64,000 bases of DNA from Chitinophaga polysaccharea (GTDB lineage: Bacteria > Bacteroidota > Bacteroidia > Chitinophagales > Chitinophagaceae), in NCBI RefSeq assembly GCF_902150045.1, contig NZ_CABFVU010000001.1:3038001-3102000 (forward strand), read 5' to 3'. Under the pieces are notes generated by a model. The model worked only from the letters and a program-made list of their open reading frames with translations. It searched no databases and was not told the DNA's origin. How positions within the stretch are numbered: the stretch's first letter is position 1; each line of letters opens with the position of its first letter. Both the position numbers and the translations under genes were made by a program. Below, piece by piece: positions 1 through 8,044 of this stretch.

Positions 1-1457
1 TGCTGCAACGCTTTTTTCAGTGCGTTTTTCAGATAGCTGCCCCGGCCATTGCGCATCGAGCTAACTACTTTGTTGCTCAGAATCACGAGCGTACGGTTTT
101 TCGTAGTGGCGTCCCAGTTATCCAGGTTATCGTAGATGCGGATGCCAGCGGAGGCGAGCTGCCGGCCGAAGTCTTTATCCAGTTGTTCCCTGCCGCCGCC
201 CACTGCAAGATCCAGCTTGCTGCCCAGCAATTGCTTTTCCAGTGTGTAGGTGCTGTCGCGATCAGCAATATGGCCATAGAAAGAAGCCGGTGTGGCGCCG
301 GTAATTTCTTCCGTAACTATAACGCCGCTACGGATGCCTTTGGGGGCGAGTATTTCAGGGATTACGGGGATGGGCACATAGGTGTTATCCAGCCCGATGG
401 CGCGGTTATGTGTTTTGACACCGGTGCCCATGGCAGAGCCGCCTGCGGCAGAGTCGGTGTGGTAATTATCGGTCGACTGGGTTTTTGATAAGCCCAGTTG
501 TTTCATCTGGAAGATATTCAGCGCGCCCTTATTGGCGGTATAGCCTGAAAACATTTCCGCAAGACCGGTGCCATCACCTATCATCAGTATCACGTTCTTT
601 GAGCGTACCTGTGTGGCATCCGATGCAAAGGAGGGAGTATATATTTCATGCACCGGCATGTTGGAGGCGGTAGTGCGGCTGGTGTTGTGGAGCACATCAT
701 ACAATTCTTCCGGGTGGTCTGTACCGATCCAGTCGGCGCCCAGGTCCATCAATTTGTAGTAGGCAGACCTGGTAGAGGGTGCGCCCCAAAAGCGGAAGGG
801 GTGCCCCTGTCCGTGTACTTTGCTGATCACTGCCTTTACTTTTTCCAATTCATCCGGCACCAGTGTGCCCTTGCCGTTCCAGTGGCTGTAGGAGTGAAAA
901 TCCACGCTTACCATGGCAATGCGTTGTTGTAACGCTGCCGGGTATACGCTGTCGGGACGGCCATCAAAAAAGAAGATGGGATCATACTTTTGCCATTCTT
1001 CCATTGGCGGCACATTGCCGGATATCACCAGTTTTACGGCAGATGGATTGGTATTGCGGTCAAAATAATTCCGGTAAGGGAGCAATAGTTCCTGTAATGC
1101 CCCGAGGGTAGGAGTACCGGCTGTTTTCAGGTCGATGAGCAACTGCATGGGTGCATTGCCTTCGTAGGGTTTGCCGTTGTAAAGAGAAAACTGGCGGAGC
1201 ACCGGTTGCAGGTACATTTCCTTAAACGTGCGGAACGGTTGTATGGCAGTGGCATCGTGCGCTACGTATAAAACGCCGTTTTTAAGGTGCACATCCGCCT
1301 CGATAGATCCGAACTGCAGGGCCGCTGCTGCATAAAAAGGAGTGGCCCGCTCATAGTCGTTATGCGAGTGCGCCTGGGCCATGGTATACTGCTTTATTTG
1401 GGCAGCTGCCCCGGCGGCCATCATTACACCGGATAAAAAGAACAGTGCTTTTTTCAT
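1..1457 (-). CDS. Secreted PLC/GDPD-like domain fused to alkaline phosphatase (3' end outside window)
   Basis: The frame opens at the ATG at 1457 and runs off the left edge with no stop, giving 485 codons. An N-terminal signal peptide (about residues 1-20) points to export. Residues 30-36 read HSHNDYE, followed by EADVH and a late GTDHPEE, the pattern of Bacteroidota phosphatidylinositol phospholipase C/glycerophosphodiester phosphodiesterase-like domains. From about residue 286 an alkaline phosphatase domain begins: VILMIGDGTG (metal-binding D295) and TDSAAGGSAMGTG, whose S336 is the expected phosphoryl-accepting serine. Inferred role: release of phosphate from phosphodiesters and monoesters in the periplasm or at the surface. 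The remaining metal ligands lie outside the window. Family assignment is firm; the substrate is unknown. Confidence 0.88.
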   Translation of the reverse strand, partial: MKKALFFLSGVMMAAGAAAQIKQYTMAQAHSHNDYERATPFYAAAALQFGSIEADVHLKNGVLYVAHDATAIQPFRTFKEMYLQPVLRQFSLYNGKPYEGNAPMQLLIDLKTAGTPTLGALQELLLPYRNYFDRNTNPSAVKLVISGNVPPMEEWQKYDPIFFFDGRPDSVYPAALQQRIAMVSVDFHSYSHWNGKGTLVPDELEKVKAVISKVHGQGHPFRFWGAPSTRSAYYKLMDLGADWIGTDHPEELYDVLHNTSRTTASNMPVHEIYTPSFASDATQVRSKNVILMIGDGTGLAEMFSGYTANKGALNIFQMKQLGLSKTQSTDNYHTDSAAGGSAMGTGVKTHNRAIGLDNTYVPIPVIPEILAPKGIRSGVIVTEEITGATPASFYGHIADRDSTYTLEKQLLGSKLDLAVGGGREQLDKDFGRQLASAGIRIYDNLDNWDATTKNRTLVILSNKVVSSMRNGRGSYLKNALKKALQ

Positions 1458-1698
1458 TGTATGGTAAAAGATAGTTTTCAAAAGTTTCAGCGGGCAAAGG
1501 TGGTATAATCCTGTTAGCATGCAGTACCGCCTGAGTTTATCTTTATGTTAATTCCCGGCAGAAAAAATCGATTTAGTCAATACTTCCGGCGTTATATCTT
1601 ATTTGCGCGGTAAGAAAAAGTGGAATAAAGAAAAATGAAATAACAGGTTAAACGTTGCCGGCAGGCAATAAAATTTGATGAGATAAGCCCCTGTGGCA

Positions 1699-2244
1699 TC
1701 AGAGCGTTGGCCAGTTCTGCACCAGTTCTTTCAGCTGGTTCTGTCCTTCAGGCCAGTCACCCAGCCGGGATTCGCTGTTAATATGGCCTTTGGCGCCAGC
1801 GTTTACAAAGCGGCTTCCCCAGTACCGGGCAAAGAAAGCAGCCCTTTCCAGTGAACAGAAAGTATCATTGGTGCTGGCAACAATGATACTTTCAAAGGGC
1901 AGCTTAACCAAAGGGATCGGCGTAAAGCCGGTCGCTTCCGGTGGGAAGCCTGGTCTTTCTGCATCTGCAGGCGCTACCAGTAATGCGCCGCGGATCTTCC
2001 TGGTGGTTTGCCCTGCCCAGTGCGCCAGCGCAATACAAGCCAGGCTGTGTGCAGCTATTACTACCTGCGGCCCGGCTTCGGTTACCGCTTTCTCTATCTG
2101 CGCTACCCAGTTGGCACATACCGGTGCGTTCCAATCTGTTTGCTCAATCCGTTTTGTTCCTGGTATAGACTGTTCCCATAGTGTTTGCCAGTGTAATTCA
2201 CCGGAGCTCCCCAGCCCCGGCGCGGTCAGTACTTTAATTTCCAT
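1699..2244 (-). CDS. RBBP9/YdeN-type alpha/beta serine hydrolase
   Basis: The product is 181 residues if it starts at the ATG at 2244 (MEIKVLTAPGLGSSG), which is where the family's conserved N-terminal strand begins. An upstream in-frame ATG at 2370 is rejected because the extra 42 residues look unlike the family and would cross a terminator hairpin. The catalytic triad is visible: S67 in AAHSLA, D127 in STND and H154 in KGHIN. The length is typical for the family. These small cytoplasmic hydrolases have poorly known substrates. It lies downstream of locus 1, separated by two terminator-like hairpins, so it is probably transcribed independently. Confidence 0.85.
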   Translation of the reverse strand: MEIKVLTAPGLGSSGELHWQTLWEQSIPGTKRIEQTDWNAPVCANWVAQIEKAVTEAGPQVVIAAHSLACIALAHWAGQTTRKIRGALLVAPADAERPGFPPEATGFTPIPLVKLPFESIIVASTNDTFCSLERAAFFARYWGSRFVNAGAKGHINSESRLGDWPEGQNQLKELVQNWPTL

Positions 2245-2323
2245 GACATAGAGGCGTTGTGTCTTGAAAGGTAATAAAGAATCATCAAATAAGAAATTAA
2301 GTGAATGATGAAAGCCGGACAAC

Positions 2324-2353
2324 AAAAAAATAACCGGTGCTGAAAAGCACCGG
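2324..2353 (-). terminator. Second rho-independent terminator below locus 1
   Basis: A perfect 8-bp stem CCGGTGCT/AGCACCGG (2334-2341 with 2346-2353) has a GAAA-type loop and, read on the minus strand, is followed by TTATTTTTTTG. It would stop transcripts coming from the SusC/SusD operon before the hydrolase gene. Confidence 0.75.
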
Positions 2354-2451
2354 CAACAGGTAACAACCAAAACAGCATTGATTAATACTGAGTATCTTAA
2401 TTATTTATGATATATGTTATCGCTTTTATCATCTTCCAAAAAATAATTTTT

Positions 2452-2487
2452 AAAAGGCCCGGCAGGGAGATCCCCGCCGGGGGCCAT
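2452..2487 (-). terminator. Terminator directly after the locus 1 lipoprotein
   Basis: Just 3' of the stop codon at 2499, minus-strand reading gives a long GC-rich imperfect stem (GGCC/CCGGC arms, 2456-2463 with 2476-2485) followed by TTTTAAAAATT. It probably works together with the hairpin at 2334-2353. Confidence 0.65.
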
Positions 2488-2498
2488 AATGTGGATTT

Positions 2499-3257
2499 TT
2501 AAAATACAAACCCTTTGCGCTTGAACAGCCAGAGATTACGCCAGCCATCGCCCTGCTGTACCAGCGTCAGTTCATTGTTGTTCAGCTTAATAATATTGTA
2601 AGTAACGTTGTTGCCCCAGCTGATATCTGCTCCGTTGATCTTAATCGCCTTGTTCAGCGTGTCCAGTGCAAATGATCCTTTCGTAGTTACTCCTTTATGC
2701 AGGATAGTAAAATTTGCATTTTTGTTCAGATCAAATGTCATTTCATCATCCAGTACGCCCTGGTCTCTTAAGCCAGCTGTACCTACAGTCCACCATGCCG
2801 GTTTATCTGCATTACCGGGGCCGTTGCCAAAGCAGTAGCCACCGGGAACATCAGTTGCCCATACCCAGGTTTTTCCGTCGGCGCCATTGGTGAGCAGGTT
2901 ATATAATTCGCTGGCGAAAAATTTCGGATCGTTTTCACTCACGGTTACTTTTACGGAATCTGTTTTAGGGCCACCGGCGCCATAAGCAGAATATTTTATG
3001 AAGAAGTCGCCCGCAAAAGGAAGGATCACCACCGCTTTCGCGTTCTTAGTGGTACCAAAGCCATAATCCCAGAAGGGGATCACATCTTTGGTTTTGCTTT
3101 CCAGCGTTACCTGGTTATCATAACCAGGCGTTTGTGTAACAGAGAAATCGAGTTGAATGCCGGCAGGATCTGCGGGAGTGATCCTGTCTTCATAAGGACT
3201 GCATGCATAAAATAATGCAGCAGTTAATCCCAGGAAATATATATGCAGACGTTTCAT
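2499..3257 (-). CDS. Surface lipoprotein of the SusC/SusD operon
   Basis: The 252-residue product has a lipoprotein signal with the acceptor Cys at about C19 (ALFYAC). Roughly residues 30-110 resemble a PKD/Ig-like module and the C-terminal half is beta-rich with many aromatic residues (PAWWTVG, GDGWRNLWLFKR), as expected of a glycan-binding surface protein. It follows susD by 27 nt and is the last gene of the operon, the usual SusE/SusF position. No catalytic motif is visible. The ligand is unknown, and homology to SusE or SusF themselves is not shown by the sequence. Confidence 0.75.
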   Translation of the reverse strand: MKRLHIYFLGLTAALFYACSPYEDRITPADPAGIQLDFSVTQTPGYDNQVTLESKTKDVIPFWDYGFGTTKNAKAVVILPFAGDFFIKYSAYGAGGPKTDSVKVTVSENDPKFFASELYNLLTNGADGKTWVWATDVPGGYCFGNGPGNADKPAWWTVGTAGLRDQGVLDDEMTFDLNKNANFTILHKGVTTKGSFALDTLNKAIKINGADISWGNNVTYNIIKLNNNELTLVQQGDGWRNLWLFKRKGFVF

Positions 3258-3284
3258 TTTCTTGGTTTTTTAAAGTGAGCAATA

Positions 3285-4844
3285 TCACCAGCCGGTGTTT
3301 TGTTTGAGTGTACCGTTAGATAAATTGATCTGTGTTTCAGGGATAGAGAATAAACCATTTGTTTCTGTACGGAATACTACATTAAAGGCTGCCTGGGAAG
3401 ATGGGTTATCTATTGCCTGTTTGGCAACGGTCATGCCCTGCCTGAGCAGATCCCAGTAGCGGTGTCCTTCCAGTGCCAGTTCCCATTTACGTTCCTGCAT
3501 GATCTGCGTTTTACTGCTAAGGGTAACGCGGTGAGTCTGATCACCAAATGCGCGGTCGCGCACGCGATCCAGGTATTCCTGTGCTTTGGCAGCGTTGGCT
3601 GTAATGTTTAATTCAGCACCCATCAGCAGTACATCTGCAAAGCGGATCACCACGTAGTTATCAAAATTGTCCCATTGGAAATTACCACCAAGGTCATCAG
3701 GGTTCTTATCTTTCAGCGGTGTATATTTTTTTATAAAGAAGCCGGTGTATTGCGCCTGATCGCCCAGTGTATAGGTATCGGCAAATCCTTCCCCGTTAAT
3801 GGAAATGATAGAAGCGGTTTGCCTGGTGTCGCCGGGTGCATAGGAATGAAAGAGCGCTTCATTTACAGTGGCGGCGCCCCATCCTTTGTAGTAGGGGCCC
3901 AGTTCCTGGGAGCGGATACCGATCATTACCTGCATGCGGTTACCGTTCTGCTGGTTCTGATCGCCCAGGCCGAGGTAGGTGTACTGGATGGTGAATACGC
4001 CCTCTGCATTATTCTGACCCGCATATGCAGTAGTGTTTTCTGCGGAGGCACGGAACAGGTTCCGGTATTTTGGAATAAGACTGTGACCGCTGTTATTGAT
4101 CACATCGTCAACAGCGGCAATCGCATCTGCCTGTGAAAGCACGCCGGCAATATCAGGCTTGCTGTAATAGCCGGTGTAGTACAGGAACACACGGCCCAGC
4201 AGGGCTTCGGCGGCCCATTTGGTAGCCCTGCCATATTCGCTGGTGGGAATACTGGCAAAAGGAGTAGCAGGAAGATTACCTGCTGCGAGTTTCAGGTCGT
4301 TGGCAATGAGCATGTATACGCTGTCGGGACTTGCCTGCGGGATATTATAATTACCGGGTTCCAGTGGTGCTGTGAGTAATGGCACATGACCAAACATACG
4401 CACCAGGTCGAAATAGAAGTAGGCACGCAGGAAGTGTGCTTCGCCTACATAACGCTTTTTGGTAGCGTCATCTCCTTTGAAATCTACTGCATCTATTTTC
4501 TGGATCAGTTTATTGGCGCGGTAAATACCGGTATAATACTTCTTCCAGGCATTGCTGTTAAGGTCATTCATTTTAATGCTCTTATCCCATTGGTTCCAAC
4601 CGTTATCGGAGGTACCACCACCGCCAAAGCATTCATCAGATGCAATTTCTGAGGAGAGAGCAATATTCCCGTATCCATCCCAGTTTAACACACTGTATGC
4701 GGAAACCAATGCCTGGTAGGCATCTGCGGGTGTCTTATAAAAATCTTCTTCTGTTATAGTATTGATGGGCAATGTTTCCAGGAAACTTTTGGAACAGGAA
4801 GCCATTAACCCCGTTACGATGATAGCTGCAAATATTTTCTTCAT
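3285..4844 (-). CDS. SusD/RagB-family outer-membrane glycan-binding lipoprotein
   Basis: The 519-residue product has a lipoprotein signal with lipid-acceptor C17 (LMASC). SusD hallmarks follow: TITEEDFYKTPADAYQAL near the N-terminus, AEAHFLRAYFYFDLVRMFGHVPLL in the middle and the C-terminal QERKWELALEGHRYWDLLRQG block. SusD proteins cap the SusC barrel and deliver oligosaccharides to it. The gene begins 12 nt after the stop of susC, so the two are co-transcribed. Confidence 0.95.
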   Translation of the reverse strand: MKKIFAAIIVTGLMASCSKSFLETLPINTITEEDFYKTPADAYQALVSAYSVLNWDGYGNIALSSEIASDECFGGGGTSDNGWNQWDKSIKMNDLNSNAWKKYYTGIYRANKLIQKIDAVDFKGDDATKKRYVGEAHFLRAYFYFDLVRMFGHVPLLTAPLEPGNYNIPQASPDSVYMLIANDLKLAAGNLPATPFASIPTSEYGRATKWAAEALLGRVFLYYTGYYSKPDIAGVLSQADAIAAVDDVINNSGHSLIPKYRNLFRASAENTTAYAGQNNAEGVFTIQYTYLGLGDQNQQNGNRMQVMIGIRSQELGPYYKGWGAATVNEALFHSYAPGDTRQTASIISINGEGFADTYTLGDQAQYTGFFIKKYTPLKDKNPDDLGGNFQWDNFDNYVVIRFADVLLMGAELNITANAAKAQEYLDRVRDRAFGDQTHRVTLSSKTQIMQERKWELALEGHRYWDLLRQGMTVAKQAIDNPSSQAAFNVVFRTETNGLFSIPETQINLSNGTLKQNTGW

Positions 4845-4856
4845 GATTACCGGAGT

Positions 4857-7800
4857 TTAAAATTTAACGTTAAGGCCGAATAGAACAGTTCTGGGCTGCG
4901 GGAAGTAACCGAGGTCTGTGCCTGATGACCAGCTGTCGATACCATAACCCACTTCCGGATCCAGCCCACGGTAATGGGTAAACGTAAATACATTCAGCCC
5001 GGATACATATAGTCTGAATTGCTGAAGCGGCAGGCGTTTCAGTAATGTTTTCTTGAAATCATATCCGAAGTTGATGCTTTTGATGCGGAGAAAAGCGCCA
5101 TTGTGCACATACAGGTCTGAGAAGCGGGTGTAGTTCTGGTTGGCTTCATTATTCTGTGTTACACGGGGCATGCTGTTGGAAGTGCCCTCACCATGCCAGC
5201 GGCCAAATATAGCTGTGGTATAGTTGTTAGTGTAACGGTCGTAAGCCCTTGTTCCATCCACGATATCGTTGCCGCCTACACCGTTCATGAGCACACTCAG
5301 GTCAAATCCCTTCCAGCCGGCGGATAAAGAGATGCCATAGGTTTGTGTAGGATTAGGATCTCCCACTTTTGTTTTATCATCACCATTGATCACACCATCG
5401 CCGTTCATGTCTACAAAGCGTACATCGCCCGGTTGTGCGCCCGGCTGGATCCTTTGCCCGCTTTTGCTGGTGTAGGCATCTATTTCGGCCTGGTTCTGGA
5501 AAATACCGGCTGTTTTCAGGCCATAGAAAAAGCCGATAGGCATGCCGTTCTGCGCGCGGAAGTATTCATCCATATTGGACGACAGTACGCCATTGTAAGA
5601 AGGATGCAATACGCCTTCCTGGTTAGGAATATCTATTACGGTGTTTTTATTGAAGGCAATATTACCGCCGATACCAATGGTAACTTCTCCGAACTGGTGG
5701 TTGTAGTTAATGCCAAGTTCAATACCTTTGTTCCGGATATTACCGCCATTGATGGTAGGAGCGCCGGTGCCCACCAGGTCGGGGATAGGAGCCGTTACCA
5801 GCCAGTCGCGGGTATTTTTCTGATACCAGTCGAATGTTACGGTTACGTCTTTGAACAGTGTTGCATCAAACCCGATGTCAATCTGTTCAGATGCTTCCCA
5901 GTGCAGATCGGGGTTGGGTATCTTATCAGGAGAAGCGCCGATGGCTTTTTGCCCGTTGAAGTAGTAATCGCGGTAAGTAGAATTGATAGTGGCCAGGTAC
6001 CTGAAATCATCAATCCTGTCGCTACCGTTTTGTCCCCATCCACCGCGGATCTTCAGGAAGTTGATCCAGCTGCTGTTTTTAAGGAACGCTTCGTTGGTCA
6101 CAATCCATCCTGCAGAGAAGGAGGGGAAGTAGCCATAGCGGTTGTTGGCGCCAAACTTGGTGGAGCCGTCGCGGCGTAATGTTGCGGTAAGCAGGTATTT
6201 ATCGTCGTAGCTGTAAAACACCCTTCCGAAGTATGATTGCAGGGCATTCAAAGTTCTTGCTCCATATACTTTGCGGGTAGAATCATTTCTGCCATTATCG
6301 ATAATGGCATGATCAAAGTCGGCAATGATAAGATCTGTTTTGCTGCCGCTTACATTATACCCTTCAAATTTCTTTGCCGTGGTACCAACCATTACATTCA
6401 GGTTATGCTTGCCTGTTGTGAGCTGGTAGGTGAGGGTGTTATCCCAGTTCCAGGTAAGATTGCGGTACATTCCCTGGCTGGCAAAGGAGTGATCGTTCTT
6501 ATTATTGGTACCGAGGTTGTATACCGGAATAAACGAGTTATTGTAATTATAGGAGATGTCGGCGCCGAAGTCGGTACGCAGGGTCAGTCCTTTGATGAGG
6601 GTAGCTTCTGCGTAGATGTTACCAATGATCCTGTCGATGATGGTCTGGTTATTCTGCGTGTAATCGATCATACCGATAGGATTGGGCTCCTCTGCATAGG
6701 GCGATTTGCCATAGCTGCCGTCGGCATTATACACCGGGTAAATGGGTGAGGCGTTCAGTAACCCGCGGATAGAGTTATTATAGATGTTGCCTGTACCGAT
6801 ACCACGCTGGCGTGTATGCGCAAACGTTAAGTTCTCCCCGGTTTTGATCAGGTCCTTATATAGTTTGTGCTCTGAGTTGATACGGAAAGAAGTTCTTTCA
6901 AAGTTAGATCTGCCGGGAAGCCCCATTACGCCCTGCTGTCCCTGGTAAGAAAGGGAAGAGGAGAACACTGAGTGCTCGTTGCCACCGGAGAGGCTCAGGC
7001 TGTAGTTCTGTATAGGTGCATTTTTGATGGTAGCTGCTTTCTGCCAGTCGGGCCCTGTACCCAGTTTCGCAATGGAATCCGGTGTATAGATAGGTATCGA
7101 ACCGGAGTTGATAGCTGCTTCATTCATGATATGTGCATACTGTTGCGCATTCAGCAGGTCCAGTTTGCGGGCGGGATTCTGTAACCCGTAAGACGCATCA
7201 AAACTGACATTCATTTTACCCGCGCGGCCTTTCTTCGTGGTGATCATTACGATACCGTTGGCAGCGCGTGTTCCGTAGATAGCTGTAGAGGCAGCGTCTT
7301 TGAGCACGTCTACGCTGGCAATATCGTTTGGATTGAGGAAGCTGATATCGTCTGCCGGGAAGCCATCAATAATGAACAGCGGCCTGGAGTCGCCATTGGT
7401 GCCTATACCACGGATAGTGAATTTCAATGCATCACCGGGCTGGCCGGAGTTGGATGTTACCTGCACACCGGGGGCCTGTCCCTGTAAAGATTGTTCTACG
7501 CTGATGGCGTGATTTTTTATGAGATCATCGTTGTTGAGATGTACAGTGGCGCCGGTCACTACTTTTTTCTTTTGCGCGCCATACCCCACTACTACCAGTT
7601 CATCCAGACCGGTGGAAGCGGATTGGAGGCGTATTACCATGGGGCCGTCCACTTTTACCGGCAGTTCCTGTTTAGTATAGCCTACCAGAGATACCACGAG
7701 TATGTCACCAGGAGCTGCCTGCAGGGTGAAGATTCCGTCGACGTTGGTAACAGTGCCACGGGTGGTTCCTTTTATAACGATATTAACACCGGGCAGGGGA

Positions 7801-7985
7801 GCGCCGCCATTGGCATCAATTACCTTGCCCGTAACTGCTTGTTTTACAGGTTGCGTATATGCCTTCCCGTTATTAGCAGCTGCATGCAGCGCGGGAGGCG
7901 CAGCGGTGGTCAGGCTGCATACGGCGAGCGCCTTTATGACGGTTTGCCGCGGAAAATAGTTGCTGATTGTGTACCAGATTTTCAT
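4857..7985 (-). CDS. SusC/RagA-family TonB-dependent receptor (no STN domain)
   Basis: The 1042-residue product has a signal peptide (about 1-36), a carboxypeptidase-regulatory-like domain (about 50-130, GVNIVIKGTTRGTVTNVDG), a TonB-box-like stretch and plug starting at VVVGYGAQKKK, then a C-terminal beta-barrel ending in the aromatic residue of GLNVKF. It imports oligosaccharides across the outer membrane using TonB energy. There is no N-terminal STN signalling domain, consistent with control by the neighbouring hybrid sensor and not by a FecI/FecR pair. It lies 59 nt below the GH31 gene. Confidence 0.95.
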   Translation of the reverse strand: MKIWYTISNYFPRQTVIKALAVCSLTTAAPPALHAAANNGKAYTQPVKQAVTGKVIDANGGAPLPGVNIVIKGTTRGTVTNVDGIFTLQAAPGDILVVSLVGYTKQELPVKVDGPMVIRLQSASTGLDELVVVGYGAQKKKVVTGATVHLNNDDLIKNHAISVEQSLQGQAPGVQVTSNSGQPGDALKFTIRGIGTNGDSRPLFIIDGFPADDISFLNPNDIASVDVLKDAASTAIYGTRAANGIVMITTKKGRAGKMNVSFDASYGLQNPARKLDLLNAQQYAHIMNEAAINSGSIPIYTPDSIAKLGTGPDWQKAATIKNAPIQNYSLSLSGGNEHSVFSSSLSYQGQQGVMGLPGRSNFERTSFRINSEHKLYKDLIKTGENLTFAHTRQRGIGTGNIYNNSIRGLLNASPIYPVYNADGSYGKSPYAEEPNPIGMIDYTQNNQTIIDRIIGNIYAEATLIKGLTLRTDFGADISYNYNNSFIPVYNLGTNNKNDHSFASQGMYRNLTWNWDNTLTYQLTTGKHNLNVMVGTTAKKFEGYNVSGSKTDLIIADFDHAIIDNGRNDSTRKVYGARTLNALQSYFGRVFYSYDDKYLLTATLRRDGSTKFGANNRYGYFPSFSAGWIVTNEAFLKNSSWINFLKIRGGWGQNGSDRIDDFRYLATINSTYRDYYFNGQKAIGASPDKIPNPDLHWEASEQIDIGFDATLFKDVTVTFDWYQKNTRDWLVTAPIPDLVGTGAPTINGGNIRNKGIELGINYNHQFGEVTIGIGGNIAFNKNTVIDIPNQEGVLHPSYNGVLSSNMDEYFRAQNGMPIGFFYGLKTAGIFQNQAEIDAYTSKSGQRIQPGAQPGDVRFVDMNGDGVINGDDKTKVGDPNPTQTYGISLSAGWKGFDLSVLMNGVGGNDIVDGTRAYDRYTNNYTTAIFGRWHGEGTSNSMPRVTQNNEANQNYTRFSDLYVHNGAFLRIKSINFGYDFKKTLLKRLPLQQFRLYVSGLNVFTFTHYRGLDPEVGYGIDSWSSGTDLGYFPQPRTVLFGLNVKF

Positions 7986-8044
7986 GTTTAACGTGTTTTA
8001 TTTAGGCAAAGGAGTTTAATGATTTTAAGAGAAAATGGTCCAGG

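Noticed and set aside
2245-2370. Upstream start for the RBBP9-type hydrolase
   Set aside because: The extension is outside the family fold and crosses a strong terminator hairpin.
5343-6179. 278-residue open frame on the plus strand inside susC
   Set aside because: It is antisense to an intact SusC gene, has no recognisable domain and follows from the codon bias of the real gene.
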